Made by a program: the position numbers and the translations under genes. A model generated the notes under the pieces. That model saw only the letters and a list, made by a program, of their open reading frames with translations. It did no database searches and was not told where the DNA came from. 64,000 nt of DNA from Chengkuizengella sediminis (GTDB lineage: Bacteria; Bacillota; Bacilli; Paenibacillales; KCTC-33759). How positions within the stretch are numbered: the first letter of the stretch is position 1; every line of letters starts with the position of its first letter. This document shows, piece by piece, positions 27,561 through 36,898 of this stretch. The stretch covers positions 372,001-436,000 of the forward strand of contig NZ_SIJC01000001.1 in assembly GCF_010078385.1 (NCBI RefSeq), written 5' to 3'.

Positions 27561-27592
27561 AAAAAAAATCTCTGGTTCATGAAGAACCAGAG
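27561..27592 (-). terminator. Terminator of the repeat-protein gene
   Basis: CTCTGGTTC / GAACCAGAG stem, then eight T on the minus strand. Confidence 0.85.
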
Positions 27593-27607
27593 TTAATCGA
27601 ATCAAAT

Positions 27608-28258
27608 TTAATGTGAAGGTCTGGGAATTACAGATTGAGTTTGATTCATAAACTGGTCAGAAGGACTAAAATCGCTTCTACTCCAAGCCTGGCTTCGTTG
27701 ATTAGCTTTGTAATTTGTTAAATGGAACGACTGAGGATTGTTAGATGAAAATTGTTGTGGTTGATAAGCAGTCGTTTGAGTTCTTTGCATTGTAGAAGGA
27801 TGTGTTGTTGTCTGATTTTCTTGCTGCTGATTGCTTTGATACATGGACCGAACAAATCCTGCTGGTTGATAAGTCTGATGTTGATTTTGTGTTTGATTCG
27901 CATATCCAGTAGCTTGGTTTATTGGCTGACTAAAAGTTTGTCTTTTAAATGTATTTTGAGCTGATGGTTGATTGCTACGATAATTTGTTTGGCGATAAGA
28001 TTGTGGCACTGCCATATGACTTTGCCAAGATTGATTTCCTGTATGGGTAGATGGAGTACTCCCTTGATATGCGGACGGAACAAATCCTGCTGGTTGATAA
28101 GTTGTCTGTGTTCCTGCTTGGATTGTGTTGTTAGCACCTGCTCGTTGCTGGTTGCTTCGGAAACTAGTTAAATGGAATTGATTGGAAGCAGCTTGTTGCT
28201 GTGAAGGTTGCATCCATTGTGATTGCTGAGATTGGTTCATTGTTTGTTGATGATACAA
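27608..28258 (-). CDS. Gln/Asn/Ser/Thr-rich repeat protein of unknown function
   Basis: I do not recognise this 216-residue protein. It is dominated by Q, N, S, T with aromatic residues and has no hydrophobic segment. It contains imperfect repeats: TYQPAGFVPSAYQ and TYQPAGFVRSMYQ, and FHLTSFRSNQQ near the start mirrored by FHLTNYKANQR near the end, with TNYRSNQP between. Such composition suits a spore-coat or other surface structural protein, which is inference. TTG 28258 is the start, eight bases from GGAGG. It is monocistronic with its own terminator. Confidence 0.65.
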   Translation of the reverse strand: MYHQQTMNQSQQSQWMQPSQQQAASNQFHLTSFRSNQQRAGANNTIQAGTQTTYQPAGFVPSAYQGSTPSTHTGNQSWQSHMAVPQSYRQTNYRSNQPSAQNTFKRQTFSQPINQATGYANQTQNQHQTYQPAGFVRSMYQSNQQQENQTTTHPSTMQRTQTTAYQPQQFSSNNPQSFHLTNYKANQRSQAWSRSDFSPSDQFMNQTQSVIPRPSH

Positions 28259-28370
28259 CGTAAATTCCTCCCTAAATAAATAGTCTACACAGAGTAAGTT
28301 TTTCAAATTGTGTAGCCTATAATAGTTTTTCAAGAATAAACTCTTTTTATTATGGAAGGTATTGGGATAA

Positions 28371-28398
28371 AAAAAACTCCAAAAAAAAGGAGTTTTTT
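28371..28398 (-). terminator. Terminator of the CoA-binding protein gene
   Basis: AAAAACTCC and GGAGTTTTT flank an eight-base loop; T run on the minus strand. Confidence 0.7.
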
Positions 28399-28402
28399 AT
28401 TT

Positions 28403-28822
28403 TTAACTTTTTGGATTCAAAATAGAGTCTTCTACTTTAATACAGCGATCCATTATCACTTCTAGCCCACCGTCTTTAGCAATTTGGGCTGATTCTTCAT
28501 TTTCTATACCTAACTGCAACCAAAGTACCTTTGCTCCAATTTCAACCGCTTCCTTCGCTACAGGTGCAGTATATTCACTCCTACGAAAGACATTAACTAT
28601 ATCAACGGATTGCGGGATATCCATAAGGCTTTTGTAACTTTTTTGGCCTAATATTTCTTCAGCATTAGGATTGACAGGTATGATTGTATAACCCCTTTTT
28701 TGCATAGCTTCTGAAACCATATAAGACGTACGATCAGATTTATCAGAGAGACCAACAACAGCTACAGTTTCAGCTTGTTTAAGTATTTCCTTAATTTGAT
28801 CTCTAGATGGATTTTCGTGCAT
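28403..28822 (-). CDS. CoA-binding domain protein (YccU-like)
   Basis: A 139-residue single Rossmann-like CoA-binding domain as in the alpha subunit of succinyl-CoA synthetase: VAVVGLSDKSDRTSY, GYTIIPVNPN, SVDIVNVFRRSE and VLWLQLGIENEE. Stand-alone members such as YccU have no firm function. ATG follows AGGGGG. It is downstream of aroA on the same strand and may be cotranscribed. Confidence 0.88.
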   Translation of the reverse strand: MHENPSRDQIKEILKQAETVAVVGLSDKSDRTSYMVSEAMQKRGYTIIPVNPNAEEILGQKSYKSLMDIPQSVDIVNVFRRSEYTAPVAKEAVEIGAKVLWLQLGIENEESAQIAKDGGLEVIMDRCIKVEDSILNPKS

Positions 28823-28883
28823 TTTTAATTCCCCCTATACTTTTAGGTTAAGCTTTGAAGCTGATCTTTACTTTTTTGGCATG

Positions 28884-30179
28884 TTAGTCTTCTTGTAACT
28901 CCACATTTGCACCTAAAAATTGGATATGTTCAAAGAATTGTGGATAAGACTTCGCAACATGATGTGCATCACGAATAATAAGACCTTTCTTTGAACGCAA
29001 TCCAACTACCGTAAGTGCCATAATCACTCTATGATCATAATGTGCATTAATTTCTACTCCACCATCCACACCATTAGGTTGCCCATGTACAATAATTTCA
29101 CTTTGTCTTTCTTCCACTTTTGCCCCGGCTTTTTTCAATTCATTACAAAAATCAGTAATGCGATCACACTCTTTATATCTTAAATTCTCCACATTATAGA
29201 AACGTGATGTACCCTTTGCAAATACTGCAGCAGCTACCAATGCTAACACCGCATCTGTAAAGTGGTCCCCATCAAATTCACCAGCATTAAGTGTTTGATT
29301 CCCAATAATTTTTAATGTGGATTGATCATAAGTTATATTTACACCCATCTCTTTGAGCACATCCACAGCTGCTTTTTCTCCTTGTTTACTATCTTCCATT
29401 AAACGAAGCATTGTGACATTGGAATCTGTGACCGCTGCTGCGGCTAATATAGCTGCAGAACCAGGATAATCCCCTTCCACTATGTATTTTTGAGGTAAAT
29501 ATTTTTGATTACCTGGGATTTTGTAGAACATGAAATCATCACTGGCCTCAACCTGAATGCCAGCTTGTTTTAAAACATCCAAGGTTTGTCCAACTACCAC
29601 CTTTGATTTGAGATCAACTAATACTTCAATTTCACTATCTTCTTCAAGTAAAGGTGTTAAAAACAATAAAGAACTTAAAAACTGTGAACTAACGTCCCCA
29701 GACACTTGAATTTTGCCACCTTGCGGATTACCCCCATATATTTTGATTGGAAGCTTGCCATCTTGATGTTCAACTCTAATATTTATTTGTTCTAATGCTT
29801 GAATTAAATCATCATGTGGTCTTTTGCCTAGAGATTCTGGATAAGCATTCACAAACGTCACTTCAGGGCATAGGGCAGCAGTGGACATCAAAAAGCGTAA
29901 TACTGCTCCTGCATTTCCAACATTGAGTTCTTTTACTGGACTCGGTGATTTTCCAAAACCTGTAATTATAATCTTTTCATGGTCCTCTTGCATTTGTGCG
30001 CCTAGATCCTGAATACATCTTCTCATTGCATCACTATCTTCACTATGAGCAGGGTAATAAATTGTGCTTGTTCCTTCAGATAATGCTGCGGCTAATAAAT
30101 AACGCGTTGTGTAATTTTTTGAAGATAAAGAATTGATTTCTCCTTTTAACTTCCCAGTAGGTTTTACAATTGCATTCAT
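28884..30179 (-). CDS. aroA: 3-phosphoshikimate 1-carboxyvinyltransferase (EPSP synthase)
   Basis: A 431-residue EPSP synthase that joins PEP to shikimate-3-phosphate. Family motifs present: SSKNYTTRYLLAAALSEG, SGDVSSQFLSSLLFL, EGDYPGSAAILAAAAV, LRYKECDRI and HYDHRVIMAL. The PEP/glyphosate loop is unusual: GNAGAVLRFL (88-97) instead of the standard GNAGTAMRPL, so the E. coli Thr97 and Pro101 equivalents are Ala and Phe while Gly96 and Arg100 are kept. aroK lies 1.2 kb upstream on the same strand. Confidence 0.93.
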   Translation of the reverse strand: MNAIVKPTGKLKGEINSLSSKNYTTRYLLAAALSEGTSTIYYPAHSEDSDAMRRCIQDLGAQMQEDHEKIIITGFGKSPSPVKELNVGNAGAVLRFLMSTAALCPEVTFVNAYPESLGKRPHDDLIQALEQINIRVEHQDGKLPIKIYGGNPQGGKIQVSGDVSSQFLSSLLFLTPLLEEDSEIEVLVDLKSKVVVGQTLDVLKQAGIQVEASDDFMFYKIPGNQKYLPQKYIVEGDYPGSAAILAAAAVTDSNVTMLRLMEDSKQGEKAAVDVLKEMGVNITYDQSTLKIIGNQTLNAGEFDGDHFTDAVLALVAAAVFAKGTSRFYNVENLRYKECDRITDFCNELKKAGAKVEERQSEIIVHGQPNGVDGGVEINAHYDHRVIMALTVVGLRSKKGLIIRDAHHVAKSYPQFFEHIQFLGANVELQED

Positions 30180-30195
30180 TTTGTTTATCTCTCCC

Positions 30196-30564
30196 TTATT
30201 TCACTCCTATTAAAAACCCAATATAAGCTAATAAAATACCAAGAACATAACTACATGAAATATATAAAAACAAAACTTTCCAATTTTTATCGATATACAT
30301 CTTCAATATTTCTACTTTAAAAGTTGAAAATGTAGTAAAAGATCCTAAAAATCCTGTAGCAAAAAACAACATAAAAAGTTCATAGCCTGAATTCATACAA
30401 GCAAATAATAGTCCCAAAAAAAATGATCCTATAAGATTTACAGTAAGTGTACCATATGGAAATTTTGTTGAACATCTTCTTGCAAAAACACCAGATACAA
30501 AAAAACGACTACAAGCACCTAAAAACCCACCGATGCCTATTAAGTAAATTTGTATTAAACTCAT
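30196..30564 (-). CDS. crcB: Fluoride channel FluC/CrcB, second subunit gene
   Basis: A 122-residue protein with four membrane helices. GGFLGACSRF at the N-terminus, NLIGSFFLG in helix 2 and GFLGSFTTFSTFKVE in helix 3 are the fluoride-channel signatures; Phe and Thr of FTTFST line the pore. Its start overlaps the stop of the upstream crcB by four bases. Tandem unequal copies of this kind form heterodimeric, oppositely oriented subunits in several Firmicutes. Confidence 0.93.
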   Translation of the reverse strand: MSLIQIYLIGIGGFLGACSRFFVSGVFARRCSTKFPYGTLTVNLIGSFFLGLLFACMNSGYELFMLFFATGFLGSFTTFSTFKVEILKMYIDKNWKVLFLYISCSYVLGILLAYIGFLIGVK

Positions 30565-30953
30565 ATAAATACACGTCCTATTTTATAACCTATCCAAGCA
30601 AAAAGAGATCCACCAATAAAACTTATCATAATATAGATAAAGGCAATAAACATTTTTCCATCTTGCAATAAAGAAATGGTTTCTACACTAAAAGCAGAAA
30701 AAGTCGTAAAAGAACCAATAAGTCCTGTAGAAATGGCTGTTTTCATTTTCAATGATAATTGGCTAGTCCCTATATATTGAGAAAACCAACCTAATGCAAA
30801 ACAACCAATGTAGTTACAAAGTAAAGTCCCTGTTGGAAAAAAGTAGTCACTTGAATAGGTCAATACACTAATCATAAAGCGTAGGTTTGCACCTATAAAT
30901 CCTGCTAAACCGATATATAAGTAGATCGCCTTATCACTGTTTACCCATGGCAT
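30561..30953 (-). CDS. crcB: Fluoride channel FluC/CrcB, first subunit gene
   Basis: A 130-residue paralog of the downstream gene with the same four-helix layout: GLAGFIGANLRF, NYIGCFALGWF and GLIGSFTTFSAFSVE. It exports fluoride down its gradient. No fluoride riboswitch can be recognised in the 95 bases to the divergent rhodanese gene. The two subunits differ mainly in the loops, which fits an obligate heterodimer. Confidence 0.92.
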   Translation of the reverse strand: MPWVNSDKAIYLYIGLAGFIGANLRFMISVLTYSSDYFFPTGTLLCNYIGCFALGWFSQYIGTSQLSLKMKTAISTGLIGSFTTFSAFSVETISLLQDGKMFIAFIYIMISFIGGSLFAWIGYKIGRVFI

Positions 30954-31048
30954 GTTGCTATATCCTTTCTATGGTATAATAAAAATACTATGTTCAAGAC
31001 ACTTCATACTTTTGGTCATAACTTAATTACTGGAGGCGACAAAAAATA

Positions 31049-31348
31049 ATGAGTCAGCAAATCATTTTACCAAAGGAAGTAAAAGATAAATTAGATCAAG
31101 GTTTAGAACTCAACATTATCGATGTTCGAGAGAACGAAGAGGTTGCTCAAGGAATGATATCAGGTGCGAAACATATCCCATTGGGAGAATTACCTGTACG
31201 CCATCAAGAAATTGAACAAACTGACGATATTATCCTCGTCTGTCGAAGCGGGAATCGAAGTGGAAAAGCACTTGAATATTTACAAATGTTAGGATTAAAA
31301 AATCTTAAGAATATGGAAGGTGGCATGTTAAAGTGGGATAAGCTCTAA
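31049..31348 (+). CDS. Rhodanese-like domain protein
   Basis: A 99-residue single rhodanese domain: INIIDVRENEEVAQG, GAKHIPLGELP and the active loop CRSGNRSG with the sulfur-carrying Cys. Single-domain rhodaneses shuttle persulfide sulfur. GGAGG before the ATG is clear. The gene is alone and divergent from the fluC pair. Confidence 0.92.
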   Translation: MSQQIILPKEVKDKLDQGLELNIIDVRENEEVAQGMISGAKHIPLGELPVRHQEIEQTDDIILVCRSGNRSGKALEYLQMLGLKNLKNMEGGMLKWDKL

Positions 31349-31404
31349 ATAATCCCATAAATACTACATAGAGTTAATCTCATATATTTGTTCCTAGTAT
31401 TATT

Positions 31405-31917
31405 TTATTTTTTATGTAATATAATGAGGTTATAAATTTGTTTCACAATACTATCTACTTCAATAACATTTGTATCAATGACAAAGTCTGCAAATTCATA
31501 AGCATATTTACGTTTCTCCATCATTTCATAGACCCTTTCTTTTAAATTCCCTTGAAGTAATGGTCTATGTTTTTCACTCTTTACACGTTTAATTATCTCC
31601 TCTACTTCAGCATCAAGATGAATTACAGTACCATGACTTAACATACAGCTTCGATTTTGAAGATTTAATACAGACCCTCCCCCTGTTGCTACAACCTGTT
31701 TTTCATTTGACATTACTTTTTGGATGATTATTGTCTCTACTTCTCTAAAGTAATTTTCACCTTTCTTTGAAAAAATTTCCGGAATACTCATTTTTTCTCT
31801 CTGTTCTATCATTTGATCTGTATCAACAAATTCCCAACCTAATTTTAATGAAAGTTGTTTTCCAACCGTAGATTTTCCAGTTCCCATAAAACCAACCAAA
31901 ACGATATTTTTTTTCAT
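31405..31917 (-). CDS. aroK: Shikimate kinase
   Basis: A 170-residue P-loop kinase phosphorylating shikimate. Walker A is GFMGTGKST (9-17); FVDTDQMIE, FREVE, ATGGGSVL and HRPLL are the shikimate-binding and lid motifs. It belongs with aroA, though gnd and other genes lie around. Confidence 0.95.
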   Translation of the reverse strand: MKKNIVLVGFMGTGKSTVGKQLSLKLGWEFVDTDQMIEQREKMSIPEIFSKKGENYFREVETIIIQKVMSNEKQVVATGGGSVLNLQNRSCMLSHGTVIHLDAEVEEIIKRVKSEKHRPLLQGNLKERVYEMMEKRKYAYEFADFVIDTNVIEVDSIVKQIYNLIILHKK

Positions 31918-31992
31918 TTTTCTCCCTTCCCCTTCATGACTACATCAATCTCAATCCTTTTCTCTTTTGTTGCACTAAACTCTTTATGTAAT

Positions 31993-32028
31993 TTAAAAGG
32001 TTGAGAAGAGGTAATTCTCAACCTTTTT
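31993..32028 (-). terminator. Terminator after gnd
   Basis: AAAAGGTTGAGAA pairs with TTCTCAACCTTTT across a seven-base loop; T-rich on both strands. Confidence 0.8.
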
Positions 32029-32044
32029 TATCTTAAAATGAATA

Positions 32045-33460
32045 TCATTCACTGTCTAACCATTCAAAATGGAAAGTACCTTCTTTGTCAATTCGTTTAA
32101 ATGTATGAGCTCCAAAATAATCCCTCTGTGCCTGTAACAAATTCGCTGGTAGTCTTTCAGTGCGATAGCTATCATAATAAGCTAGTGCAGTTGAAAAACC
32201 TGGAACCGGAATTCCATGTGTAACAGCTAAAGAAACCACTTTTCTCCAAGCATCCTGATAATTTTCTACAATTTCTTTAAAATAAGGATCTAACAATAAA
32301 TTTCTCAATTCTGAATCTCGATCATATGCATCCTTAATGTTTTGTAGAAATCCAGCTCGGATAATACAGCCTCCTCTAAAGATCATTGCAATATTACCAT
32401 ATTGTAAATTCCAATTATATTCTTCTGAAGCAGCTCTCATTTGAGCAAAGCCTTGTGCATAAGAACAAATTTTACTTGCATATAAAGCTTTTCTAATTGC
32501 TTCAATTAATTCTTGTTTTCCTTCACTTAACTCAACCGCTTTGGGTCCAGTCAAGACTTTGCTTGCCGCTACTCTCTCTTCCTTCATTGCAGAGATAAAA
32601 CGAGCAAATACAGACTCAGTAATGATGGATAAAGGCACGCCTAAATCAAGTGCACTTTGACTAGTCCATTTCCCCGTCCCTTTTTGTCCAGCAGTGTCTA
32701 ATATAACATCAACCATTGGCTTATTCGTATCTGAATCTATTTTTGTAAAAATATCCGCTGTAATTTCGATTAGGTAACTGTCAAGCTCACCTTTATTCCA
32801 CTCTGAAAAAATTTCATGAATCTCTTGTGTCTCTAACTGTAGAACATCCTTCATAAGATGATATGCTTCACATATAAGCTGCATATCACCATATTCGATT
32901 CCGTTATGTACCATTTTCACATAATGACCAGCACCATCCGGACCAATGTAAGTACAACAAGGGTCACCGTTTACTTTAGCTGAAATGGCTGTTAAGATCG
33001 GCTCAACTAATTTATAAGCATCCTCTTGACCACCTGGCATAATGGAAGGTCCCTTTAATGCACCTTCTTCACCACCAGAAACTCCAGTACCAATAAAACG
33101 AATACCTGCTTCTTCTAATTGTTTATTTCTTCTTTGTGTATCAGGGAAATAAGCGTTCCCGCCATCAATAATAATGTCTCCTTTTGAAAGGTAAGGTAAT
33201 AACTTTTGAATTGTATCGTCAGTCGGATCACCTGCTTTTACCATGATTATGATTTTTCTTGGAACTTCTAATGAGTTTACAAAACCTTCTATCGTATCAT
33301 AACCTGATACCTTTTTATCTGTATTTTCGTTTAAAAACTCATCTGTTTTCTGATATGATCTATTAAATACAGACACTGAAAAACCTCTGCTTTCAATGTT
33401 TAAAGCTAAATTTTTACCCATGACTGCAAGTCCAATCACACCGATTTGTTGTTTTGACAT
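32045..33460 (-). CDS. gndA: 6-phosphogluconate dehydrogenase, decarboxylating
   Basis: A 471-residue enzyme of the oxidative pentose phosphate pathway giving ribulose-5-phosphate, CO2 and reduced cofactor. The Rossmann motif [13 protein letters not shown] is followed by FNRS at the adenosine-ribose site, typical of NADP use. [26 protein letters not shown] and the C-terminal [19 protein letters not shown] are diagnostic. Monocistronic with its own terminator. Confidence 0.96.
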   Translation of the reverse strand: MSKQQIGVIGLAVMGKNLALNIESRGFSVSVFNRSYQKTDEFLNENTDKKVSGYDTIEGFVNSLEVPRKIIIMVKAGDPTDDTIQKLLPYLSKGDIIIDGGNAYFPDTQRRNKQLEEAGIRFIGTGVSGGEEGALKGPSIMPGGQEDAYKLVEPILTAISAKVNGDPCCTYIGPDGAGHYVKMVHNGIEYGDMQLICEAYHLMKDVLQLETQEIHEIFSEWNKGELDSYLIEITADIFTKIDSDTNKPMVDVILDTAGQKGTGKWTSQSALDLGVPLSIITESVFARFISAMKEERVAASKVLTGPKAVELSEGKQELIEAIRKALYASKICSYAQGFAQMRAASEEYNWNLQYGNIAMIFRGGCIIRAGFLQNIKDAYDRDSELRNLLLDPYFKEIVENYQDAWRKVVSLAVTHGIPVPGFSTALAYYDSYRTERLPANLLQAQRDYFGAHTFKRIDKEGTFHFEWLDSE

Positions 33461-33567
33461 ATGATTTCTTACATCCTTCCATCCAATTTCTAATGTTTAT
33501 TTTACCTATTTTTAATGAATACCACAAACCTTCTTTTGTAAAAATCGTTTATCTAAGCTAAAATAGC

Positions 33568-33604
33568 AAAAAAAACTCACCCATTGGCAAGCTTTAAAGG
33601 TGAA
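33568..33604 (-). terminator. Terminator upstream of gnd, for the 33730 gene
   Basis: TCACC / GGTGA stem with a 17-base loop followed by eight T on the minus strand. Confidence 0.55.
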
Positions 33605-33644
33605 TTTTAAAAATTCTTAAAGTACTTAAAGTAGAAGTAATTTA

Positions 33645-33697
33645 CAAGTTAAAAAGGACGATCCACACAACACATTTAGATAGTCCTTTTTAACTTG
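33645..33697. repeat. Long perfect inverted repeat
   Basis: Two 15-base arms, CAAGTTAAAAAGGAC and its exact complement, flank 23 bases. It lies after the 33730 gene and before the terminator-like hairpin at 33568, so the transcript would carry two stacked hairpins. Confidence 0.8.
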
Positions 33698-33729
33698 CAA
33701 TCGCTTTTATACCATTGTTCATTATTTAC

Positions 33730-34326
33730 CTAACCTTCCAATAAAATAAATTCATGACTTAAATTCCTTAATCTTTCCTTACAGGATTTAATTTCATCTA
33801 CACTCCCATTTATAAGAAGCTTATGAAGCATAGCTAATTCAACATCCAATTCATAACGTAATATAGGAATTCTTTCTTCTATCCTAGAAGATTCAAATGC
33901 CTGTATAACGGCTTCTAATGTAATATAAGGATCCTTTTGATAAAGTACCTTTTGCTCAACTCCATTAATTTCAACCGTTCTAATAATTTCGCCAAACATG
34001 ATATTTTCAATTAAAATTTGGGAGTCTAAAAATCTTTTTACAATAGCATGCCCTTTAGAATTCTCTATCATCTTTTCCATTAGTTCAGCTAACCTTCTAT
34101 CAGTAATTGAGTAATTTCCTATCATTTTAAAACGTTCTTTCATTCGTTCAAATTTTAATTTTAACAGTTTTTTTCCTAAACGAATTGAAATAATAAAATA
34201 CTTATCATTTTCATTCCAATATAATGAATAACCTTCTTCAATCAAATTGGTTATAAAATTCTGAATTAGTTGACGGTCAAAGCGCAACTCAAGGTTGCAA
34301 TATTCCACTTCATAACTTTGTTTCAC
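33730..34326 (-). CDS. Conserved hypothetical protein of Paenibacillaceae type
   Basis: Function unknown. The 198-residue soluble protein has two halves: beta-rich about 1-75 (LYWNENDKYFIISIRLGK) and helical about 75-198, with a middle segment ELMEKMIENSKGHAIVKRFL. It resembles a family often mislabelled as a non-ribosomal peptide synthetase module in Paenibacillus annotations, but no adenylation, carrier or condensation motif is present. The C-terminal LAMLHKLLINGSVDEIKSCKERL looks like a helical hairpin. Start at GTG 34326, after GAGGAGG. Confidence 0.6.
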   Translation of the reverse strand: MKQSYEVEYCNLELRFDRQLIQNFITNLIEEGYSLYWNENDKYFIISIRLGKKLLKLKFERMKERFKMIGNYSITDRRLAELMEKMIENSKGHAIVKRFLDSQILIENIMFGEIIRTVEINGVEQKVLYQKDPYITLEAVIQAFESSRIEERIPILRYELDVELAMLHKLLINGSVDEIKSCKERLRNLSHEFILLEG

Positions 34327-34447
34327 GGCGATCCTCCTCATCGTTTCATTATTTTTACGTTAATAACAGAAAATTCTGAAAATTTCTTGTTACTTATATT
34401 ATACTGAATTATATGTTTTCGCAACTTGGTTTAATGTTTAAAAACAA

Positions 34448-34476
34448 AAAAAAGGCACCCTCTGGTTGCCTTTTTA
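34448..34476 (-). terminator. Terminator near the end of the Lnr-like ABC operon
   Basis: AAAGGCA / TGCCTTT stem, T run on both sides; it lies about 90 bases after the last permease gene. Confidence 0.7.
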
Positions 34477-34564
34477 TTCCTTACTTATGAATAAATACTT
34501 ACAGTTCATATTTTATGTAGACTAGCAGATTAAATCACCCTGTGCTAGTCATCTTGATTCATTA

Positions 34565-35710
34565 TTATGTTTCCACTGGTTTAAACACGGCAGAACCAAA
34601 TCCAATTAATATCACGGCAAATAAAAATAGTACCAAGAAATGCATGCTTACATCAGATAATCCCTGACCCATCGCCATTTTTTCTACCGCTTCAATAGCC
34701 CATTTTTGCGGAACGATATTCGCTAATTTTTGCATAAAATCTGGCATGATTTCAATTGGCCAAAAGCAACCCCCAATCATACAAGTCGGTACAACAATTA
34801 AAGGAGTAATATTGCTTAATATTTTTATATTATTTACTGTACTAGCTATAGCAGTGGCTATTCCCATAGAAGCCAACATGAAAAATAATAAAATAAGCAA
34901 TAACTTTCCAAAAGAAACACCATAATCAAATCCTACTATATATTTTGTGAACACAAGCAATAATATGATTTGTAAACTTCCTAAGAGAAAACTTCCTAAA
35001 AAATGTCCGAGTACAATTTCATAACGTCGAATTGGAGCTGTATATATTCTCATCATCGTTTGATTTGCGCGATCTTCCAATATTAAAGTAACAGAACTTA
35101 CTATCAATCCCATTAGAAACATAATCATGAATCCAATAATTGAATTGAGACCTGGTTTATAATTCTCATTAAATGGAGTATAAACTGCCTTCACTTGATT
35201 TTTGTTAACTTGTTCCATCAAAGCTTCCATCGTAGATTGTATTGAAACTTTAGTACTATCCATTTGCTTTATCTGTTCTATAGATTGAGCAAACTGATTT
35301 ATTTGAAGGTCCAATCTTTGTTTTAATGTAAAACTCTCCGCGTTTTGATTGAGCTGATATAAAGTCACATTGACACTTTTACCATTAAATAAATTTTGAG
35401 AAAGATCTTTATGAATCACTAATGCAAAGTTAGCTTTACCATCAACAACCCACTTTTTTACTTCTTCAACATCTTGTGCAGCTAATAATTCATATTCATC
35501 GAAGGATGATAAATCATGAATTAATTCTTCTCCTAACAACCCTTCATCTAAGTTTAAATAAGCTATTTTATAGTTTTCGGTATAGTCTCTATCAAAAATA
35601 AAAATAATCGCGGTCATGACGATGACAGGAATCAGAACAATGGTTAGAAATCCTTTCATTGTGCCTACCATTCTTTTCAACATATTCAGAGCAATAATCA
35701 CACTATTCAT
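34565..35710 (-). CDS. ABC-2 type permease (LnrN-like)
   Basis: A 381-residue exporter permease: one N-terminal membrane helix (about 17-38), an extracellular domain to about 185, then five helices, with the ABC2 signature LVSSVTLILEDRANQTMMRIYTAP-like region split here as EDRANQTMMR and YTAPIRRYEIVLGHF. It is the last gene of an operon with a second permease and an ATPase. The layout matches Bacillus LnrLMN (linearmycin export), fed by a divergent LnrJK-like two-component system. Start overlaps the upstream permease by eight bases. Confidence 0.87.
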   Translation of the reverse strand: MNSVIIALNMLKRMVGTMKGFLTIVLIPVIVMTAIIFIFDRDYTENYKIAYLNLDEGLLGEELIHDLSSFDEYELLAAQDVEEVKKWVVDGKANFALVIHKDLSQNLFNGKSVNVTLYQLNQNAESFTLKQRLDLQINQFAQSIEQIKQMDSTKVSIQSTMEALMEQVNKNQVKAVYTPFNENYKPGLNSIIGFMIMFLMGLIVSSVTLILEDRANQTMMRIYTAPIRRYEIVLGHFLGSFLLGSLQIILLLVFTKYIVGFDYGVSFGKLLLILLFFMLASMGIATAIASTVNNIKILSNITPLIVVPTCMIGGCFWPIEIMPDFMQKLANIVPQKWAIEAVEKMAMGQGLSDVSMHFLVLFLFAVILIGFGSAVFKPVET

Positions 35711-36887
35711 GATATCCCACCTTCCAATAAAAGAAACCAGCTATTAATGCTAAGACTAAACTGGTACTCCCAATAACCCCCATGTTCTTTATGATCATCG
35801 TTGAATCACTTTCAATCATTAAACGAATTAAAGTATTGGATGACCAATAATTAACCGAAAACTTCCCTAACATATTCAAAAATTCACCTAAATTAGGAAT
35901 CATGCCTCCGCTTAAAAAGGTCATAACAAAAATTAGTGCTTGGTATATTGCTATGATCGATTTAGAAGATTGTAAGAAAGAGGTTAAAATAACTCCGATA
36001 CTGGTAGATGATACTATTGTTAAAATGATTACACTAAATAATGTGATATAATCATTACCCCAATCCACCCCATATACAAAAGTAGAAAAAGATAAAATAA
36101 CCATCGCTTGTATTAATGAAAAAATCCCCACACCTACCAGTTTCCCAATAATGATTGTATTTGAATGTAATGGTATTGAATTCAGTCTTAGCAAAGTAAA
36201 TGACTCTTTTTCTTCAGTTAAACTAATAGCAGCAGCCATACCAGAAAACAATAAAAACATCACTAACATGTTTACTGCATAATATTGAATCGCTGAAGTA
36301 CTACTCTCATTTTTTTGTAAGCTGCCAATTTCTACATAACTTGAAAACTGTAAATACATATTCTCATCAGTAAATAATGGTCCTTCTAACATCTCTGGTC
36401 CCATTACAAAAACTCTTGCTTGCATCTCATTCACTTGGCTTAAGAATGTCTCAAAAATCGTTCTAGCAACTAAATTTTTTTCAATAGACTCCCCTTCGAT
36501 AAACTCCCATCCTGTTAACCTAGCACTCATAACAGAATCACTAAAGTCAACTGGCACTATTATTCCGTAATCTATTTCTCTATTTTCATATTTTTCAAAT
36601 AACTCTTCTCTTGATTCCACAAGTTTTACTGACACATAAGGATGTATTTCAGGAGAGAACAGAAAATCTGAGATTGTTTGTTTAAAAACTCCCTGATCTC
36701 CATTTAAAACTGCTACATTCACTGTCTCCAACTGTTGATCCTCAGCAGAGGTTTGAAACACACCAGAAAGCGCAGTACCTAAAATTAAAATCAATAATAA
36801 TGGTAAGCCCAACATGATGAGTAAGATAGAGCGCATTCTAAAAAAACGGATAAGCTCATAGCCAGCTATTGTAAATATATTTTTCAT
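35703..36887 (-). CDS. ABC-2 type permease (LnrM-like)
   Basis: A 394-residue permease with the same architecture as its neighbour: membrane helix about 18-42, a large extracytoplasmic domain about 45-205, then five helices from about 208. The coupling region SLTEEKESFTLLRLNSIPL precedes GKLVGVG. The two permeases are not close in sequence, so they likely form a heterodimer. ATG lies in good distance from AGGAG; 11 bases separate it from the ATPase gene. Confidence 0.87.
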   Translation of the reverse strand: MKNIFTIAGYELIRFFRMRSILLIMLGLPLLLILILGTALSGVFQTSAEDQQLETVNVAVLNGDQGVFKQTISDFLFSPEIHPYVSVKLVESREELFEKYENREIDYGIIVPVDFSDSVMSARLTGWEFIEGESIEKNLVARTIFETFLSQVNEMQARVFVMGPEMLEGPLFTDENMYLQFSSYVEIGSLQKNESSTSAIQYYAVNMLVMFLLFSGMAAAISLTEEKESFTLLRLNSIPLHSNTIIIGKLVGVGIFSLIQAMVILSFSTFVYGVDWGNDYITLFSVIILTIVSSTSIGVILTSFLQSSKSIIAIYQALIFVMTFLSGGMIPNLGEFLNMLGKFSVNYWSSNTLIRLMIESDSTMIIKNMGVIGSTSLVLALIAGFFYWKVGYHE

Positions 36888-36898
36888 GCCAACTCCTC

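Noticed and set aside
27718-28171. Four overlapping frames inside the Q/N-rich gene
   Set aside because: They arise from the repetitive CAA/AAT-rich codons; none has a ribosome site or a sensible protein.
30954-31048. Possible fluoride riboswitch before the fluC pair
   Set aside because: On the minus strand no GGCGATGG-type conserved block or pseudoknot partner could be found in the 95 bases available.
33730-34326. Non-ribosomal peptide synthetase module
   Set aside because: No adenylation, condensation or carrier-protein motif is present; that label on similar proteins is not supported by sequence.
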